Assembly (NCBI GenBank): GCA_013139935.1
Contig: WSZX01000370.1
Coordinates: 1 to 13,350 of the forward strand
From: Ardenticatenales bacterium
GTDB lineage: Bacteria; Chloroflexota; Anaerolineae; Promineifilales; UBA4811
Length of the DNA stretch: 13,350 bases
Reading direction: 5' to 3'
Below the pieces are notes generated by a model. The model had not been told where the DNA came from. It saw nothing but the letters and a program-made list of their open reading frames with translations, and made no database searches. Made by a program: the position numbers and the translations under genes. Positions 1 through 9,000 of this stretch are shown here, one piece after another; position 1 is the stretch's first letter; each line of letters opens with the position of its first letter.

Positions 1-1212
1 GCCGACGTAAACTACAAGGTCGTCAAGGCCTTTACCAAGAGGGTCAGGTCGCGCGCCGTCGGCGCTGAGGTCATGTCCAGCCTCACGCCGGGCCAGCAAG
101 TGGTTAAGATCGTTCATGAAGAGCTGATCAACACCCTGGGTGAGCCCGGCAGACTGGATCTCGGGAAGCAGTCACCCGCCGTCATCATGCTGGTGGGCCT
201 GCAGGGGTCGGGCAAGACGAGCACGGCTGCCAAACTGGCGCTCAATCTCCGCAAGGAGGGAAAGCGCCCACTCCTGGTGGCCGCAGACATCTACCGCCCG
301 GCCGCCGTGGATCAGTTAGCCACGCTCGGCAGACAACTGGATATCCCGGTCCACCGCGAGGACGACAGCGTGAACCCGCCAGACATCTGTGTCAATGGTG
401 TCGGGATAGCCAGAAAAGACAACCACACGCTCGTCATCCTGGACACCGCCGGCCGGCTCCACGTGGATGGCCAGATGATGGCCGAACTGCAGACCATCAA
501 GCAACGTGTAAGCCCGGTGGAAGTGCTTCTGGTGGCGGATGCCATGACGGGGCAGGACGCCGTCCGCGTGGCAGGCGACTTTCACCAACAGGTCGGACTC
601 ACCGGCTTGATCCTCACCAAGGTCGATGGCGATGCACGAGGTGGAGCTGCCATCTCGATGCGCGAGGTAACCGGTGTACCGATCAAGTTCCTGGCGGTGG
701 GCGAGCAGGCGGACCAACTCGAGCTTTTCCACCCCGACCGACTGGCCTCCCGCATCTTGGGCATGGGGGACGTCCTCACGCTGATTGAAAAGGCAGAAAG
801 CGCGCTGGATCAAGAACAAGCTCTGGCGATGGGGCAGAAGCTTATTAGCGGTGATTTCAACCTGGATGACTTTTCGAAGCAACTCCAGGAGATCAAGAAA
901 ATGGGGCCGATCAGCCAGTTGTTGGAGATGATTCCCGGACTGGGTAACCTCGCGACGCAGGCGCCCCCCGAAGCCACTGACAAGGAGATGCTCCGGATAG
1001 AGGCCATCATTGGCTCAATGACCGGCACGGAACGCGAGAGGCCCAAGATCATCAATGCCAGCCGCAAGCGGCGCATCGCCCAGGGCAGCGGGACCAGTGT
1101 ACAGGACGTGAATTCTCTGCTCAGGCAGTTTCGCCAGATGCAGCGGATGATGAAACAGCTTACCAGTGGCCGCGGCCGGGGAGGTCTATCTTCCCTGCTC
1201 GGCAAGTTATGA
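1..1212 (+). CDS. ffh: Signal recognition particle GTPase Ffh, 5'-truncated by window edge
   Basis: Partial gene: the reading frame is open from base 1, so the first ATG at 73 is internal and the N-terminal helical domain lies mostly upstream. Ffh binds 4.5S/SRP RNA and signal sequences of nascent membrane proteins, and docks with FtsY at the membrane. Numbered from the ATG at 73, visible motifs are the P-loop GLQGSGKT (about 43-50), DIYRPAAVDQL (about 72-82), DTAGR (about 124-128), TKVDGDARGG (about 182-191) and the GEQADQLELF closing loop. The methionine-rich M domain follows (roughly 250-379), including the GSGTSVQDVN and RQMQRMMKQL helices that bind RNA and signal peptide. The C-terminus is complete and ends in a Gly/Arg-rich tail. 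The stretch between the DxxRPAA and DTAGR motifs looks somewhat divergent (NPPDICVNGVGIARK). The next gene, rpsP, starts 33 bp downstream, so the two are probably co-transcribed. Identity is certain; the start is not visible. Confidence 0.97.
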   Translation, partial: ADVNYKVVKAFTKRVRSRAVGAEVMSSLTPGQQVVKIVHEELINTLGEPGRLDLGKQSPAVIMLVGLQGSGKTSTAAKLALNLRKEGKRPLLVAADIYRPAAVDQLATLGRQLDIPVHREDDSVNPPDICVNGVGIARKDNHTLVILDTAGRLHVDGQMMAELQTIKQRVSPVEVLLVADAMTGQDAVRVAGDFHQQVGLTGLILTKVDGDARGGAAISMREVTGVPIKFLAVGEQADQLELFHPDRLASRILGMGDVLTLIEKAESALDQEQALAMGQKLISGDFNLDDFSKQLQEIKKMGPISQLLEMIPGLGNLATQAPPEATDKEMLRIEAIIGSMTGTERERPKIINASRKRRIAQGSGTSVQDVNSLLRQFRQMQRMMKQLTSGRGRGGLSSLLGKL

Positions 1213-1245
1213 TACATTCCACTTTGAGGAGAGATTAGAGCAACC

Positions 1246-1608
1246 ATGGTTCGTATTCGCCTGCGCCGAGTTGGCGCCAAAAAACAGCCATCCTACCGTA
1301 TCGTGGTCATAAAGTCACAGGCGGCCGCCACCGGACGCCCCATTGAGACCATAGGACACCACAATCCACGAACAGAACCAGAGACAACGGTCATCCAAGA
1401 GGACCGAGCCCTTTATTGGCTCGGAGTGGGTGCTCAGCCGAGCGACGCAGTGCTCCGACTGCTGAAAAACCAAGGAATCATGGAGAAGTTCGCTCGCCTA
1501 AGGGCGGGCGAGTCAATGGATGACCTTGTAGAACCGGCATCGCCGACCGAAGAAGCGCCGCCCGCGGCCGCAGGCGAAGATGAGGCAGCAACTGAAGAGG
1601 AAGAATAG
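1246..1608 (+). CDS. rpsP: 30S ribosomal protein S16
   Basis: Small-subunit protein S16, an early 16S rRNA binder. The 120-residue product starts with the family signature MVRIRLRRVGAKKQPSYRIV, followed by GRPIETIGHHNPR, and then the helical part (QPSDAVLRLLKNQGIMEKF). The core ends near residue 88. The remaining 32 or so residues are a low-complexity acidic tail rich in Ala, Pro and Glu ending in EEEE; such tails are common on S16 and probably disordered. The ATG at 1246 has a good ribosome-binding site (GAGGAGAG, about 1225-1232). It follows ffh by 33 bp in the widely conserved order ffh-rpsP-khpA-rimM, which supports a single transcript. Nothing is missing from the fold. Confidence 0.97.
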   Translation: MVRIRLRRVGAKKQPSYRIVVIKSQAAATGRPIETIGHHNPRTEPETTVIQEDRALYWLGVGAQPSDAVLRLLKNQGIMEKFARLRAGESMDDLVEPASPTEEAPPAAAGEDEAATEEEE

Positions 1609-1723
1609 GCAACTGCCATTGTAAGCGCTTGACGGCTCCTGTACTTGCGCCGGAAGTGCGGCGCGAGCCTTCTCTGGCTTTCGGAAGATATTCCAACCCC
1701 CCCTACTCTCGGGAGGAGTCGCG

Positions 1724-1954
1724 ATGAAGGAACTGATCGAGTACATTGCCAAATCTCTGGTAGACGACCCAGCTTCTGTCCAGGTATCCGAGATCGAAGG
1801 CGCATCGTCCGTCATTCTGGAGCTTCGGGTGGCTCCAGAGGATATGGGCCGCGTGATCGGCAGAGGGGGCAAAGTTGCCAATGCCATGCGCACGCTGCTT
1901 CGTGTGGTCGCTGCCAAACAGGGAAAACGAGCCAGCTTGGAGATCATTGAGTAG
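1724..1954 (+). CDS. khpA: KH-domain RNA-binding protein KhpA (YlqC family)
   Basis: A 76-residue single KH domain, the usual full length for KhpA/YlqC. The protein starts with MKELIEYIAKSLVDDP. It carries the KH core VIGRGGKVANAMRTLLR (about 45-61) with the RNA-gripping GRGG loop, and ends with a short beta strand. In Gram-positive bacteria KhpA works with KhpB (EloR/Jag) as an RNA-binding pair affecting cell elongation and mRNA levels; whether KhpB exists here cannot be seen. The start ATG at 1724 has a strong GGGAGGAG ribosome-binding site about 6 bases upstream. The 115-bp gap after rpsP is larger than the others in this cluster and contains no clear promoter or terminator, only a weak GC hairpin. 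The following rimM start is 17 bp past the stop, suggesting coupling. Confidence 0.93.
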   Translation: MKELIEYIAKSLVDDPASVQVSEIEGASSVILELRVAPEDMGRVIGRGGKVANAMRTLLRVVAAKQGKRASLEIIE

Positions 1955-1971
1955 CTTGGCCTGTTTGCTTG

Positions 1972-2565
1972 ATGGCGGATCGGTCTGCTAGACCGTCGGG
2001 CTCCGAGCGGCATTCCCTTCGCTCTGATCCTCGTTTCTTGGTGGTCGGACGGATTACCCGGCCGCATGGTGTTGGGGGACAAGTCCGGGTCAAGATTCAC
2101 TCTGATTGGCCGGATCGCTTTTACCACTTGGAGCAGGTATTTGTAGGGCTGGGCACACCTTCCGAGAGATCTGCCCCTGACGAAGAGCAGGACCAGTTGA
2201 TGCGGGTGGAAAGGGTGCGCCTCAACCAGGGATTCGCTATCCTCAAGCTGGGCGGGTGCGATTCGCGCGACCAAGCAGAAGCGTTGCGCGGACACTATCT
2301 TCAGATACCTATTGAAGAGGCGATTCCACTCGCAGACGGGGAGTTCTTTCTCTACCAACTGATTGGTCTTCGGGTGGTGACACACGAGGGGGAGAAGCTG
2401 GGAGAGCTCACCGAGATACTGGAGACCGGCGCCAATGACGTCTTTGTGATCCGCGGCACGGAGGGCGAGTTGCTGATTCCTGACTTGCCAGAGGTAATCC
2501 GGGAGATAGATCTAGAATCGGGCCTAATGCTGGTTCAACTCCCAGCCGGCCTGCGTGATGGATGA
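1972..2565 (+). CDS. rimM: 16S rRNA processing factor RimM
   Basis: RimM binds S19 in the 30S head and assists late maturation of 16S rRNA. The 197-residue protein has an N-terminal RimM beta-barrel opening with FLVVGRITRPHGVGGQVRV (about 23-41). The C-terminal PRC-barrel holds EFFLYQLIGLRV, then GANDVFVI and ELLIPDLPEVI, and closes with MLVQLPAGL. About 22 residues precede the conserved domain (Ser/Arg-rich, MADRSARPSGSERH), so the N-terminus is longer than usual. I chose ATG at 1972 over the adjacent in-frame TTG at 1969; neither has a convincing ribosome-binding site, so initiation may depend on coupling to khpA 17 bp upstream. The stop codon overlaps the dprA start (ATGA at 2562-2565). 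In many bacteria trmD and rplS come next; here dprA follows instead. Confidence 0.93.
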   Translation: MADRSARPSGSERHSLRSDPRFLVVGRITRPHGVGGQVRVKIHSDWPDRFYHLEQVFVGLGTPSERSAPDEEQDQLMRVERVRLNQGFAILKLGGCDSRDQAEALRGHYLQIPIEEAIPLADGEFFLYQLIGLRVVTHEGEKLGELTEILETGANDVFVIRGTEGELLIPDLPEVIREIDLESGLMLVQLPAGLRDG

Positions 2566-3686
2566 AAGCGGTGGTTGACCTCCAGTACTGGGTCGGATTC
2601 AACATCGTCCGGGGCATTGGTCCTGCCAAGTTCCGCGCCCTGCTTGACTATTTTGGATCAGCGCAAGCGGCGTGGGCGGCAGACGAGGGAGCACTGCGCC
2701 AGGCGGGCCTGGACCGGCGAGCAACCCAGAGCCTACTCCGAACTCGACAGGCGATTGACTTGCCGGCCGCGTTGGAAGAGATCGAATCGGGCGGAATCAA
2801 GATCCTCACCTGGGACGACAAAGAGTACCCTCTCTACCTCAAGGAGATCGCTGACCCCCCCCCGGTTCTGTATGTGCGGGGAGATATCCAGACCCGGGAC
2901 CAATGGGCGGTAGCGGTTGTCGGCACACGGCGGTCCACGAGTTATGGCAAACACGTCACCCATCAATTGGTCGGCGACCTGGCAAGGAGTGGCGCCACGA
3001 TTGTGAGCGGGATGGCGCGGGGGATCGACGGGGTGGCCCATAGGGCAGCGCTCGAAGCCGGCGGCCGGACCCTGGCGGTGCTCGGAAGCGGCATCAGCCA
3101 AGTCTACCCTCCTGAACATCGGGCGCTGGCCCAGCAGATCGCCTCACGTGGCGCACTATTGAGCGAATTTCCGCCCGACACACCGCCCGAGGCAGGCAAC
3201 TTTCCACGGCGCAACCGTATCATCAGTGGGCTCTCACTGGGCGTGTTGGTGGTAGAAGCAGGCAGGAAGAGTGGGGCTCTCATAACAGCCAACTATGCGT
3301 TGGAGCAGGGACGCGATGTGTTTGCCGTGCCGGGCAACATCAACGCCCGGTCCAGCGTGGGGACGAACCGGATCATTCAGGAGGGCGCCACGCTGGTGCT
3401 CTCCGCCGAGGATATTCTGAGGGAACTCAACATGACGATGGTCGCCGAAAAAGTGGCGACCCAGCTCGCCCTGCCTGCGACTCACGAGGAGGCTGTGCTG
3501 CTTCAACTTCTTTCCGATCAACCCTGCCACGTGGACGAGTTGAGCCGCAACTCTGGACTGGGCGTCGCGCAGGTGACCAGCGCGCTCACGATGATGGAAC
3601 TCAAAGGAATGGCCCGCCAGATGGACCGGATGAATTACGTGAGCGCGCGGGAGCCCGGGATAGAGTACGGGACTGACCGCGGATGA
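2562..3686 (+). CDS. dprA: DNA processing protein DprA
   Basis: DprA (Smf) binds incoming single-stranded DNA and loads RecA during natural transformation; many non-competent bacteria also keep it. The 374-residue protein has the full three-part layout. An N-terminal helix-hairpin-helix/SAM-like region spans about 8-65 (NIVRGIGPAKF). The Rossmann-like DprA core spans about 78-290, with VVGTRRSTSYG (119-129), SGMARGIDGVAH (149-160), FPRRNRIISGLS (214-225) and the VPGN loop (256-259). A C-terminal winged-helix domain covers about 305-360 (LLSDQPCHVDELSRNSGL). The start ATG lies within the rimM stop (ATGA) and its own stop overlaps topA (ATGA at 3683-3686), so the three are translationally coupled. 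A dprA-topA pair is a common bacterial arrangement. Nothing else in the window relates to competence. Confidence 0.95.
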   Translation: MKAVVDLQYWVGFNIVRGIGPAKFRALLDYFGSAQAAWAADEGALRQAGLDRRATQSLLRTRQAIDLPAALEEIESGGIKILTWDDKEYPLYLKEIADPPPVLYVRGDIQTRDQWAVAVVGTRRSTSYGKHVTHQLVGDLARSGATIVSGMARGIDGVAHRAALEAGGRTLAVLGSGISQVYPPEHRALAQQIASRGALLSEFPPDTPPEAGNFPRRNRIISGLSLGVLVVEAGRKSGALITANYALEQGRDVFAVPGNINARSSVGTNRIIQEGATLVLSAEDILRELNMTMVAEKVATQLALPATHEEAVLLQLLSDQPCHVDELSRNSGLGVAQVTSALTMMELKGMARQMDRMNYVSAREPGIEYGTDRG

Positions 3687-5989
3687 GTGAGGCTCTGACC
3701 GCCTATTGCTTCAAGTGCAGAGAAAAGCGGCCGGTCCAGGACCCGGAGGCGGTCTTTAACAAACGGGGAGGACCAGCCACACGGGGCACGTGTTCCGTTT
3801 GCGGCACCAAGTTGTACCGCACCGGCCGGACGGCGGCCCACAAGGGAATGCAGAAACCGGAGCCGCCCCCGAAGGTTCGGTCCGGCAATCTCGTCATCGT
3901 TGAGAGCCCAGCCAAGGCGCGCACCATCGGCCGATTCCTGGGCAAGGAGTACCAGGTGATGGCCTCCATCGGCCACGTGCGGGATCTGCTTCGCTCGCAG
4001 CTCTCGGTGGCGGTGGATGACGACTTTCGGCCCCGCTACCGCGTCCCAAACGAAAAGCGCCAGGTGGTCAAGGAGTTGCGGGATGCAGCCCAGCAGGCGG
4101 CCACGATCTATCTGGCGACCGACATGGATCGCGAGGGGGAAGCGATTGCCTGGCACCTGGTGGAGGCGGCCGAGATCGAGCCGGAGCGGGTCCGCCGGGT
4201 CGTCTTTCACGAGATCACAGAGACCGCCATCAAGGAATCATTTGCCCGGCCGGCCGACATCAACATGCACCTGGTGGATGCGCAGCAAGCCCGCCGCATC
4301 CTGGACCGCCTGGTAGGATACAAGATCAGTCCGCTGCTGTGGGTCCGGGTCCGCAATCGCCTCACCGCCGGCCGAGTGCAATCAGTCACTGTCCGCATCA
4401 TAGTGGAGCGAGAAAGAGAAATCGAAGCGTTTGAGCCCCAGGAATACTGGTCGCTCGAAGTCGAGCTGGCGAAACAGCCCTCTCCAGACGGCCATACTGC
4501 CCAGCGGTTCACAGCCAAGCTCCACCGTGTCAACGGAGCGCGGGTGGAGCTAACGAAACAGGCGGCCGTGGCCCCTATCCTCGCTGATCTGAAGAATGGC
4601 GAGTTTACGGTAAACCGCGTCCGAATCGGGCAACGGCATCGCAAGCCCAAGGCGCCCTTAACCACGAGCACCCTTCAGCAGGCCGCCTCTGGACGACTCC
4701 AGTTCCGTGCCAGACGGACGATGCGAATCGCACAGCAATTGTACGAAGGGATCGATCTGGGAGACGGCGACACCGTGGGCCTGATCACCTATATGCGCAC
4801 CGATAGCGTCAATGTCTCCGCTCAGGCACAGCAACAGGCCCGCAGTTGGATCACCAAGACCTATGGAGCCGACTATGTGCCCGGCCAGCCCCCCGAGTAC
4901 AAGACCAAAGCCAGAGGCGCCCAGGAGGCGCACGAGGCCATTCGGCCAACCAGCGTGCTCCGCACCCCGAAATCGGTCAAGCCTTATCTGAGCCGCGACC
5001 AGAGGCGCCTCTATCAGCTCATCTGGCAGCGGTTCGTCGCCAGCCAGATGACGCCAGCACGCTTTCGCACTCAGACGGTCGAGATAGAGGCTGGCCCAGC
5101 CGGAGGCGGCCGGCCCTACACCTTTCGGGCCAGCGGATCCGAACTGGAATTCCCCGGCTTTATGGCGGTGTATGACGACACACCAGACGAGGGACCCAAG
5201 GTGTTGCCGCCACTGGACAAGGGAGAAAAGCTGCGGCTGGTACGTCTTCTGCCCGAGCAGCACTTTACGCAACCCCCACCCCGATTCACAGAAGCGACCC
5301 TGGTCAAGACACTCGAAGAGCATGGGATTGGCAGACCCAGCACCTATGCGCCCATCATCACCACCATCCAGCAGCGAGGCTATGTGGAACACCCCCCGCA
5401 TTCAAGCAGCGCTCTCCAACCAACCCAAGTGGGCATTCTGGTCAACGATCTGCTGGTGGAGCACTTTCCAGATGTCGTCTCAGTCGGATTCACGGCTGAG
5501 ATGGAATCCAGACTGGACAAGGTGGCGACCGGCGAGACTGAGTGGGTTCCGGTGATTCGCGATTTCTACACTCCATTCGCCGCCCGGCTGGCCGCGGCCG
5601 AGAGAGAGATGCCGGAGATGAAGCTGAAGGATCAACCCGTCGGCCGGGATTGTCCCCGAGAAGGGTGCGGAGGCGCACTCGTGGTCAGGTGGGGACGCTA
5701 TGGCAAGTTCGTTGCCTGCGAGAACTATCCAGAGTGCAAATTCACCGAGCCCTGGCTCGAGAAGATCGGCGTCACATGCCCCGATTGCGGCGGCGACCTG
5801 GTGCGGCGAAGAACCCGCAAGGGCAGGCTGTTCTATGGCTGCTCCAGCTACCCAGAGTGTGAGTTCGCCAGTTGGCAACAGCCCCTAACTGCGCCCTGCC
5901 CCCTCTGCGGCGGGCTCCTAGTTGCCAAGAACAGGCGCCAGGCCTTGTGCAAGGCGTGTGGTGAGGAAACGCCGCAGGACAAGGCCTGA
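3683..5989 (+). CDS. topA: DNA topoisomerase I with N-terminal DUF5679-type zinc ribbon
   Basis: Type IA topoisomerase that relaxes negative supercoils by cutting one strand through a 5'-phosphotyrosine. Residues 7-48 form a zinc-ribbon-like module absent from ordinary TopA: C9xxC12 and C37xxC40 in an AYCFKCREKR / RGTCSVCGTK setting resembling DUF5679. The TOPRIM domain follows (VIVESPAKA with E74; the acidic triad in TDMDREGEA, D147/D149/E151). The catalytic tyrosine is Y370 in ITYMRTDSVN. GIGRPSTYAPI (548-558) and the helical gate domains are intact. The C-terminus has two standard four-cysteine topoisomerase fingers (C657/C662/C679/C685 and C699/C702/C720/C726) plus a third CxxC...CxxC (C739/C742/C756/C759). 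The start overlaps the dprA stop by ATGA, so the N-terminal ribbon is translated. Total length is 768 residues. The gene ends 25 bp from the convergent glyA-gcvT stop, with no evident terminator between. Confidence 0.96.
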   Translation: MSEALTAYCFKCREKRPVQDPEAVFNKRGGPATRGTCSVCGTKLYRTGRTAAHKGMQKPEPPPKVRSGNLVIVESPAKARTIGRFLGKEYQVMASIGHVRDLLRSQLSVAVDDDFRPRYRVPNEKRQVVKELRDAAQQAATIYLATDMDREGEAIAWHLVEAAEIEPERVRRVVFHEITETAIKESFARPADINMHLVDAQQARRILDRLVGYKISPLLWVRVRNRLTAGRVQSVTVRIIVEREREIEAFEPQEYWSLEVELAKQPSPDGHTAQRFTAKLHRVNGARVELTKQAAVAPILADLKNGEFTVNRVRIGQRHRKPKAPLTTSTLQQAASGRLQFRARRTMRIAQQLYEGIDLGDGDTVGLITYMRTDSVNVSAQAQQQARSWITKTYGADYVPGQPPEYKTKARGAQEAHEAIRPTSVLRTPKSVKPYLSRDQRRLYQLIWQRFVASQMTPARFRTQTVEIEAGPAGGGRPYTFRASGSELEFPGFMAVYDDTPDEGPKVLPPLDKGEKLRLVRLLPEQHFTQPPPRFTEATLVKTLEEHGIGRPSTYAPIITTIQQRGYVEHPPHSSSALQPTQVGILVNDLLVEHFPDVVSVGFTAEMESRLDKVATGETEWVPVIRDFYTPFAARLAAAEREMPEMKLKDQPVGRDCPREGCGGALVVRWGRYGKFVACENYPECKFTEPWLEKIGVTCPDCGGDLVRRRTRKGRLFYGCSSYPECEFASWQQPLTAPCPLCGGLLVAKNRRQALCKACGEETPQDKA
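3701..3826 (+). other. DUF5679-like zinc ribbon domain fused to TopA
   Basis: Codons 7-48 of topA. Two CxxC knuckles (C9/C12 and C37/C40), 24 residues apart, flank the segment DPEAVFNKRGGPATRGTC, which matches my recollection of stand-alone DUF5679 proteins in Chloroflexota and Actinobacteria. It is followed by a Pro/Lys-rich linker (about 49-66) before the TOPRIM domain. The role is unknown; nucleic-acid or protein binding is plausible for such a ribbon. Confidence 0.7.
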
Positions 5990-6014
5990 GCCTAGTCACA
6001 TACTAGCCCGGCCG

Positions 6015-9000
6015 CTACTGCGCCTCCCGTGACGATTCCTCTTTCTTGTTCAGAAAGCGTCGTATCACAGTCATATCGTCGTGCAACTGAACACGATCGC
6101 CGGCCTCAAGATCGGCGAGTGGCTTGCTGGTCCAGTCCCGCCCATCAACGTGAAAGATCCCCAGCCTGCTCCCCCGCCTGGCGTACGGCTTTCGTACGTA
6201 GCCCAGTCCGGTCAGCCGGCCATCGCTGTCAATGGAACAACTGGTCACCGCCCCGACCACCCGCCCCTTGCGACTCACAACAACATCTCCGTGACCGGGC
6301 ATCCGGGCGTGCTCCTCGTCCAGCCGGAAGCGAATCAACTGTGACTCGCGGGCTGATTCATGCGCCATGTAGGCGGCCTTGCCAATGAAAAACGGCTTGT
6401 AGAGCTTGACATAGGGGGCAAAGCCGGCGTCGGCGGGGGTGAGATCCAGCGGTCCGGCCAGTTCGTGGCCATACAGCGGCAGACCTGCCTCAATCCGCAG
6501 GCTGTCGCGTGCCGCCAGACCGGCCGGCTGCAGACCCAAGGGCTCGCCCGCCTCTAGCAGCGCGTGCCAGAGCGCCGGAGCGGCGGCCGGATGGACAAAG
6601 AGTTCAAACGCCATCGGCTCGCCGGTGTACCCGGTGCGGGCCAGGTAAAGGTCATATCCTGCCAGCCTAGCCCGGAGAACCCCGGTCCGCTTGAGGTCCA
6701 TCATCGGTTCGCGCTGCGGGTCGTCTTTGTCCAGCATCGCCAACAAGATGTCGCGCGAACGAGGACCCTGGAGCGCCAGTTGGGCACGCATCTCGCTGCC
6801 GCAGGTGGGATCGCGCATATCACGAATCATGACCGATTCGGTGCCCAGCGCATGAGACCAGGGCCGCTCACGGTCAATCAGCGCCCGCCCCTCTCGCACC
6901 TCATTCACCCACGCCCAATCCTTTTCGTTGTTGGCTGCGTTGACCACCATCCAGTAGTGCTCCTCGCCCAGGCAATAGACCCACACGTCGTCTATCACGC
7001 TCCCGCCGGGATCCAGCAGGAAGGAGTATTGGGATTGGCCGGCACGCAACAGCGAAACGTCGTTGGTGGTGATGGTATTGAGGAACAGGTGGACATTATC
7101 GCCCCGATACTCAAATAGACCCATGTGGCTGACGTCAAAGAGCCCGGCCGCCTGGCGCACGGCGCGGTGTTCGGTCTGGACGGAGGTGTAGCGGACTGGC
7201 ATCTCCCAACCGGCAAAGGGAACGAGCCGTGCGCCAGCCCGGCGATGGACATCATTCAGCATTGTCCGCCGCAGAGCAAGCTCGGCCGGCTCTTGCCAGA
7301 AAAACGCGGGCATGGACTCTAGCCCACCGGGGGCATCGGCCCGCGCTCGTTGCCCGATCCAATATGGCTTGTGGAAAGCCCAACCGATCGATTCATCCTC
7401 AAATAGATCGGAACCAGGTAGGGCGGGCTCCCAATCGTCTGCCAGTTGGTGTGGGAGGCGGCGGACGACAACGGGCCCGGGCGCCTTGGCAAACAGATCG
7501 TCGTTGTCCAGATTCACGTACCCATCAGAGAGCGCCCGCAGCCAGTGAGCCACGCGCGATTCCACCGATTTGGCTATGAGCAACCGGAAGCGGGTTGTCT
7601 CCTCTCCCGGGCGCATGAGCAGTCCCCCACTCATCGGCTGCCCGTCCGGCTCGAGAACCCACGTTGGTTGAACATCCCCCGGCTCGAGCGCATAGACATC
7701 GTTGGTCATCGCCACATTGCAGAATCCCCGGGCGTGGAGGCCCTGGATCTCAATGACGTCCAGCTCACCCCCCGCGTCGCGGGAGGGCTTGTGCATGAAG
7801 AAATGATGGGGGTAACCACTGGGTACATAGTCCGACCCCAGGTCGGTGCGGTAGGCCAGCTCAACCACGTCCCACTTGGCCCGCTCCAGGACATCAAAGT
7901 CAACCTTGGCGCGGTATAGCGGCCCATTGCGGCCGGAATACGCATACGGCTGGGTGGCCTCGAGTACACGGGCAATGATCTCCGCCAACCGTTGGATTTC
8001 CGGGGCTCTAAAGCCGCGCTGTGTGACCCAAGGCGTCCCCAGGCGGATACCGCTGGGCCGGCGAGCACTCGTGTCCCCCGGGATGGTGTTGCGATTGAGC
8101 ACAATGCCTGCCAGGTCCAGGATGCGGGCCGCAGTGTCTCCCATGAGCGGGGTCCCCCGCCGGGCATCCGGGCTGAGGCCTTTCTCGGCACGGACGCTCT
8201 TGCAGTCGATCAACAACATGTGGGTGTCGGTGCCGCCGTAGGGGATCCGCAGGCCGTGCTCTTGCAGTTCGGCCGCCAGGTGAGCAGCGTTCTCCAGAAC
8301 CTGGCGTTGGAGTTCGACGAATTCCTGCGACCGGGCAAGCTTGAATGCAACAGCCATGCCTGCTACGGCATTTACGTGTGGTCCACCCTGCTCGCCGGGG
8401 AACACGGCCGCGTCCACTCGTTGCGCCAGTTTCTTGTCGACGGTCAGGATGCAGGCGCCACGGGGGCCATACAGAGTTTTGTGAGTGGTAAAGCTGGTAA
8501 CGTGGGCGTGGCCAACCGGGCTGGGGACGATGCCGGCCGCCACCATCCCGGCAATGTGGGAGATGTCCGCCAGCAGGTAGGCGCCCACCTCATCGGCGAT
8601 CTGCCGGAAACGGGCCCAGTCGGGCATCCAGGGATAGGAGGTATAGCCGGCTATGATCATCTTGGGCCGGCGCTGGCGGGCCAACTCCTCTATGGCATCA
8701 TAGTCGAGCCTCTCGGTCGCCAGGTCAATCCCGTAGGAGACGATGTCGTACAGCTTGCCGGAGCGATTGGCCGGGCTGCCGTGGGTGAGGTGACCGCCGT
8801 GCAGCAGGTCCATCCCCATCACCGTAGCGCCCGGTGGGATCAGTGCAGCGTATATGGCGCTGTTGGCCGGTGAGCCGGAGAGAGGCTGTACATTGACCCA
8901 GATCTCCTCTGGAGGAACCGCAGCGGTGGCAAAGGCTTCCGCCGCTCGACGCTGGGCAAGCGATTCGAGTACATTCACGTACTCTACTCCCTTGTAGTAG

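Noticed and set aside
1647..1664. GC hairpin between rpsP and khpA (GCGCC/GGCGC)
   Set aside because: The stem is only 5 bp and no T run follows, so it is not called a terminator; it could at most slow read-through.
1969..1971. TTG as the rimM start
   Set aside because: An ATG follows immediately in frame and is preferred; the difference is one residue.
1513..2385. 290-codon minus-strand open frame across rpsP, khpA and rimM
   Set aside because: It runs antisense to three clearly identified genes, its product shows no recognisable domain, and long antisense frames are expected in GC-rich DNA.
7992..8873. 293-codon plus-strand open frame inside glyA-gcvT
   Set aside because: It is antisense to well-conserved SHMT motifs, including the PLP-lysine region; no family resemblance and no ribosome-binding site.
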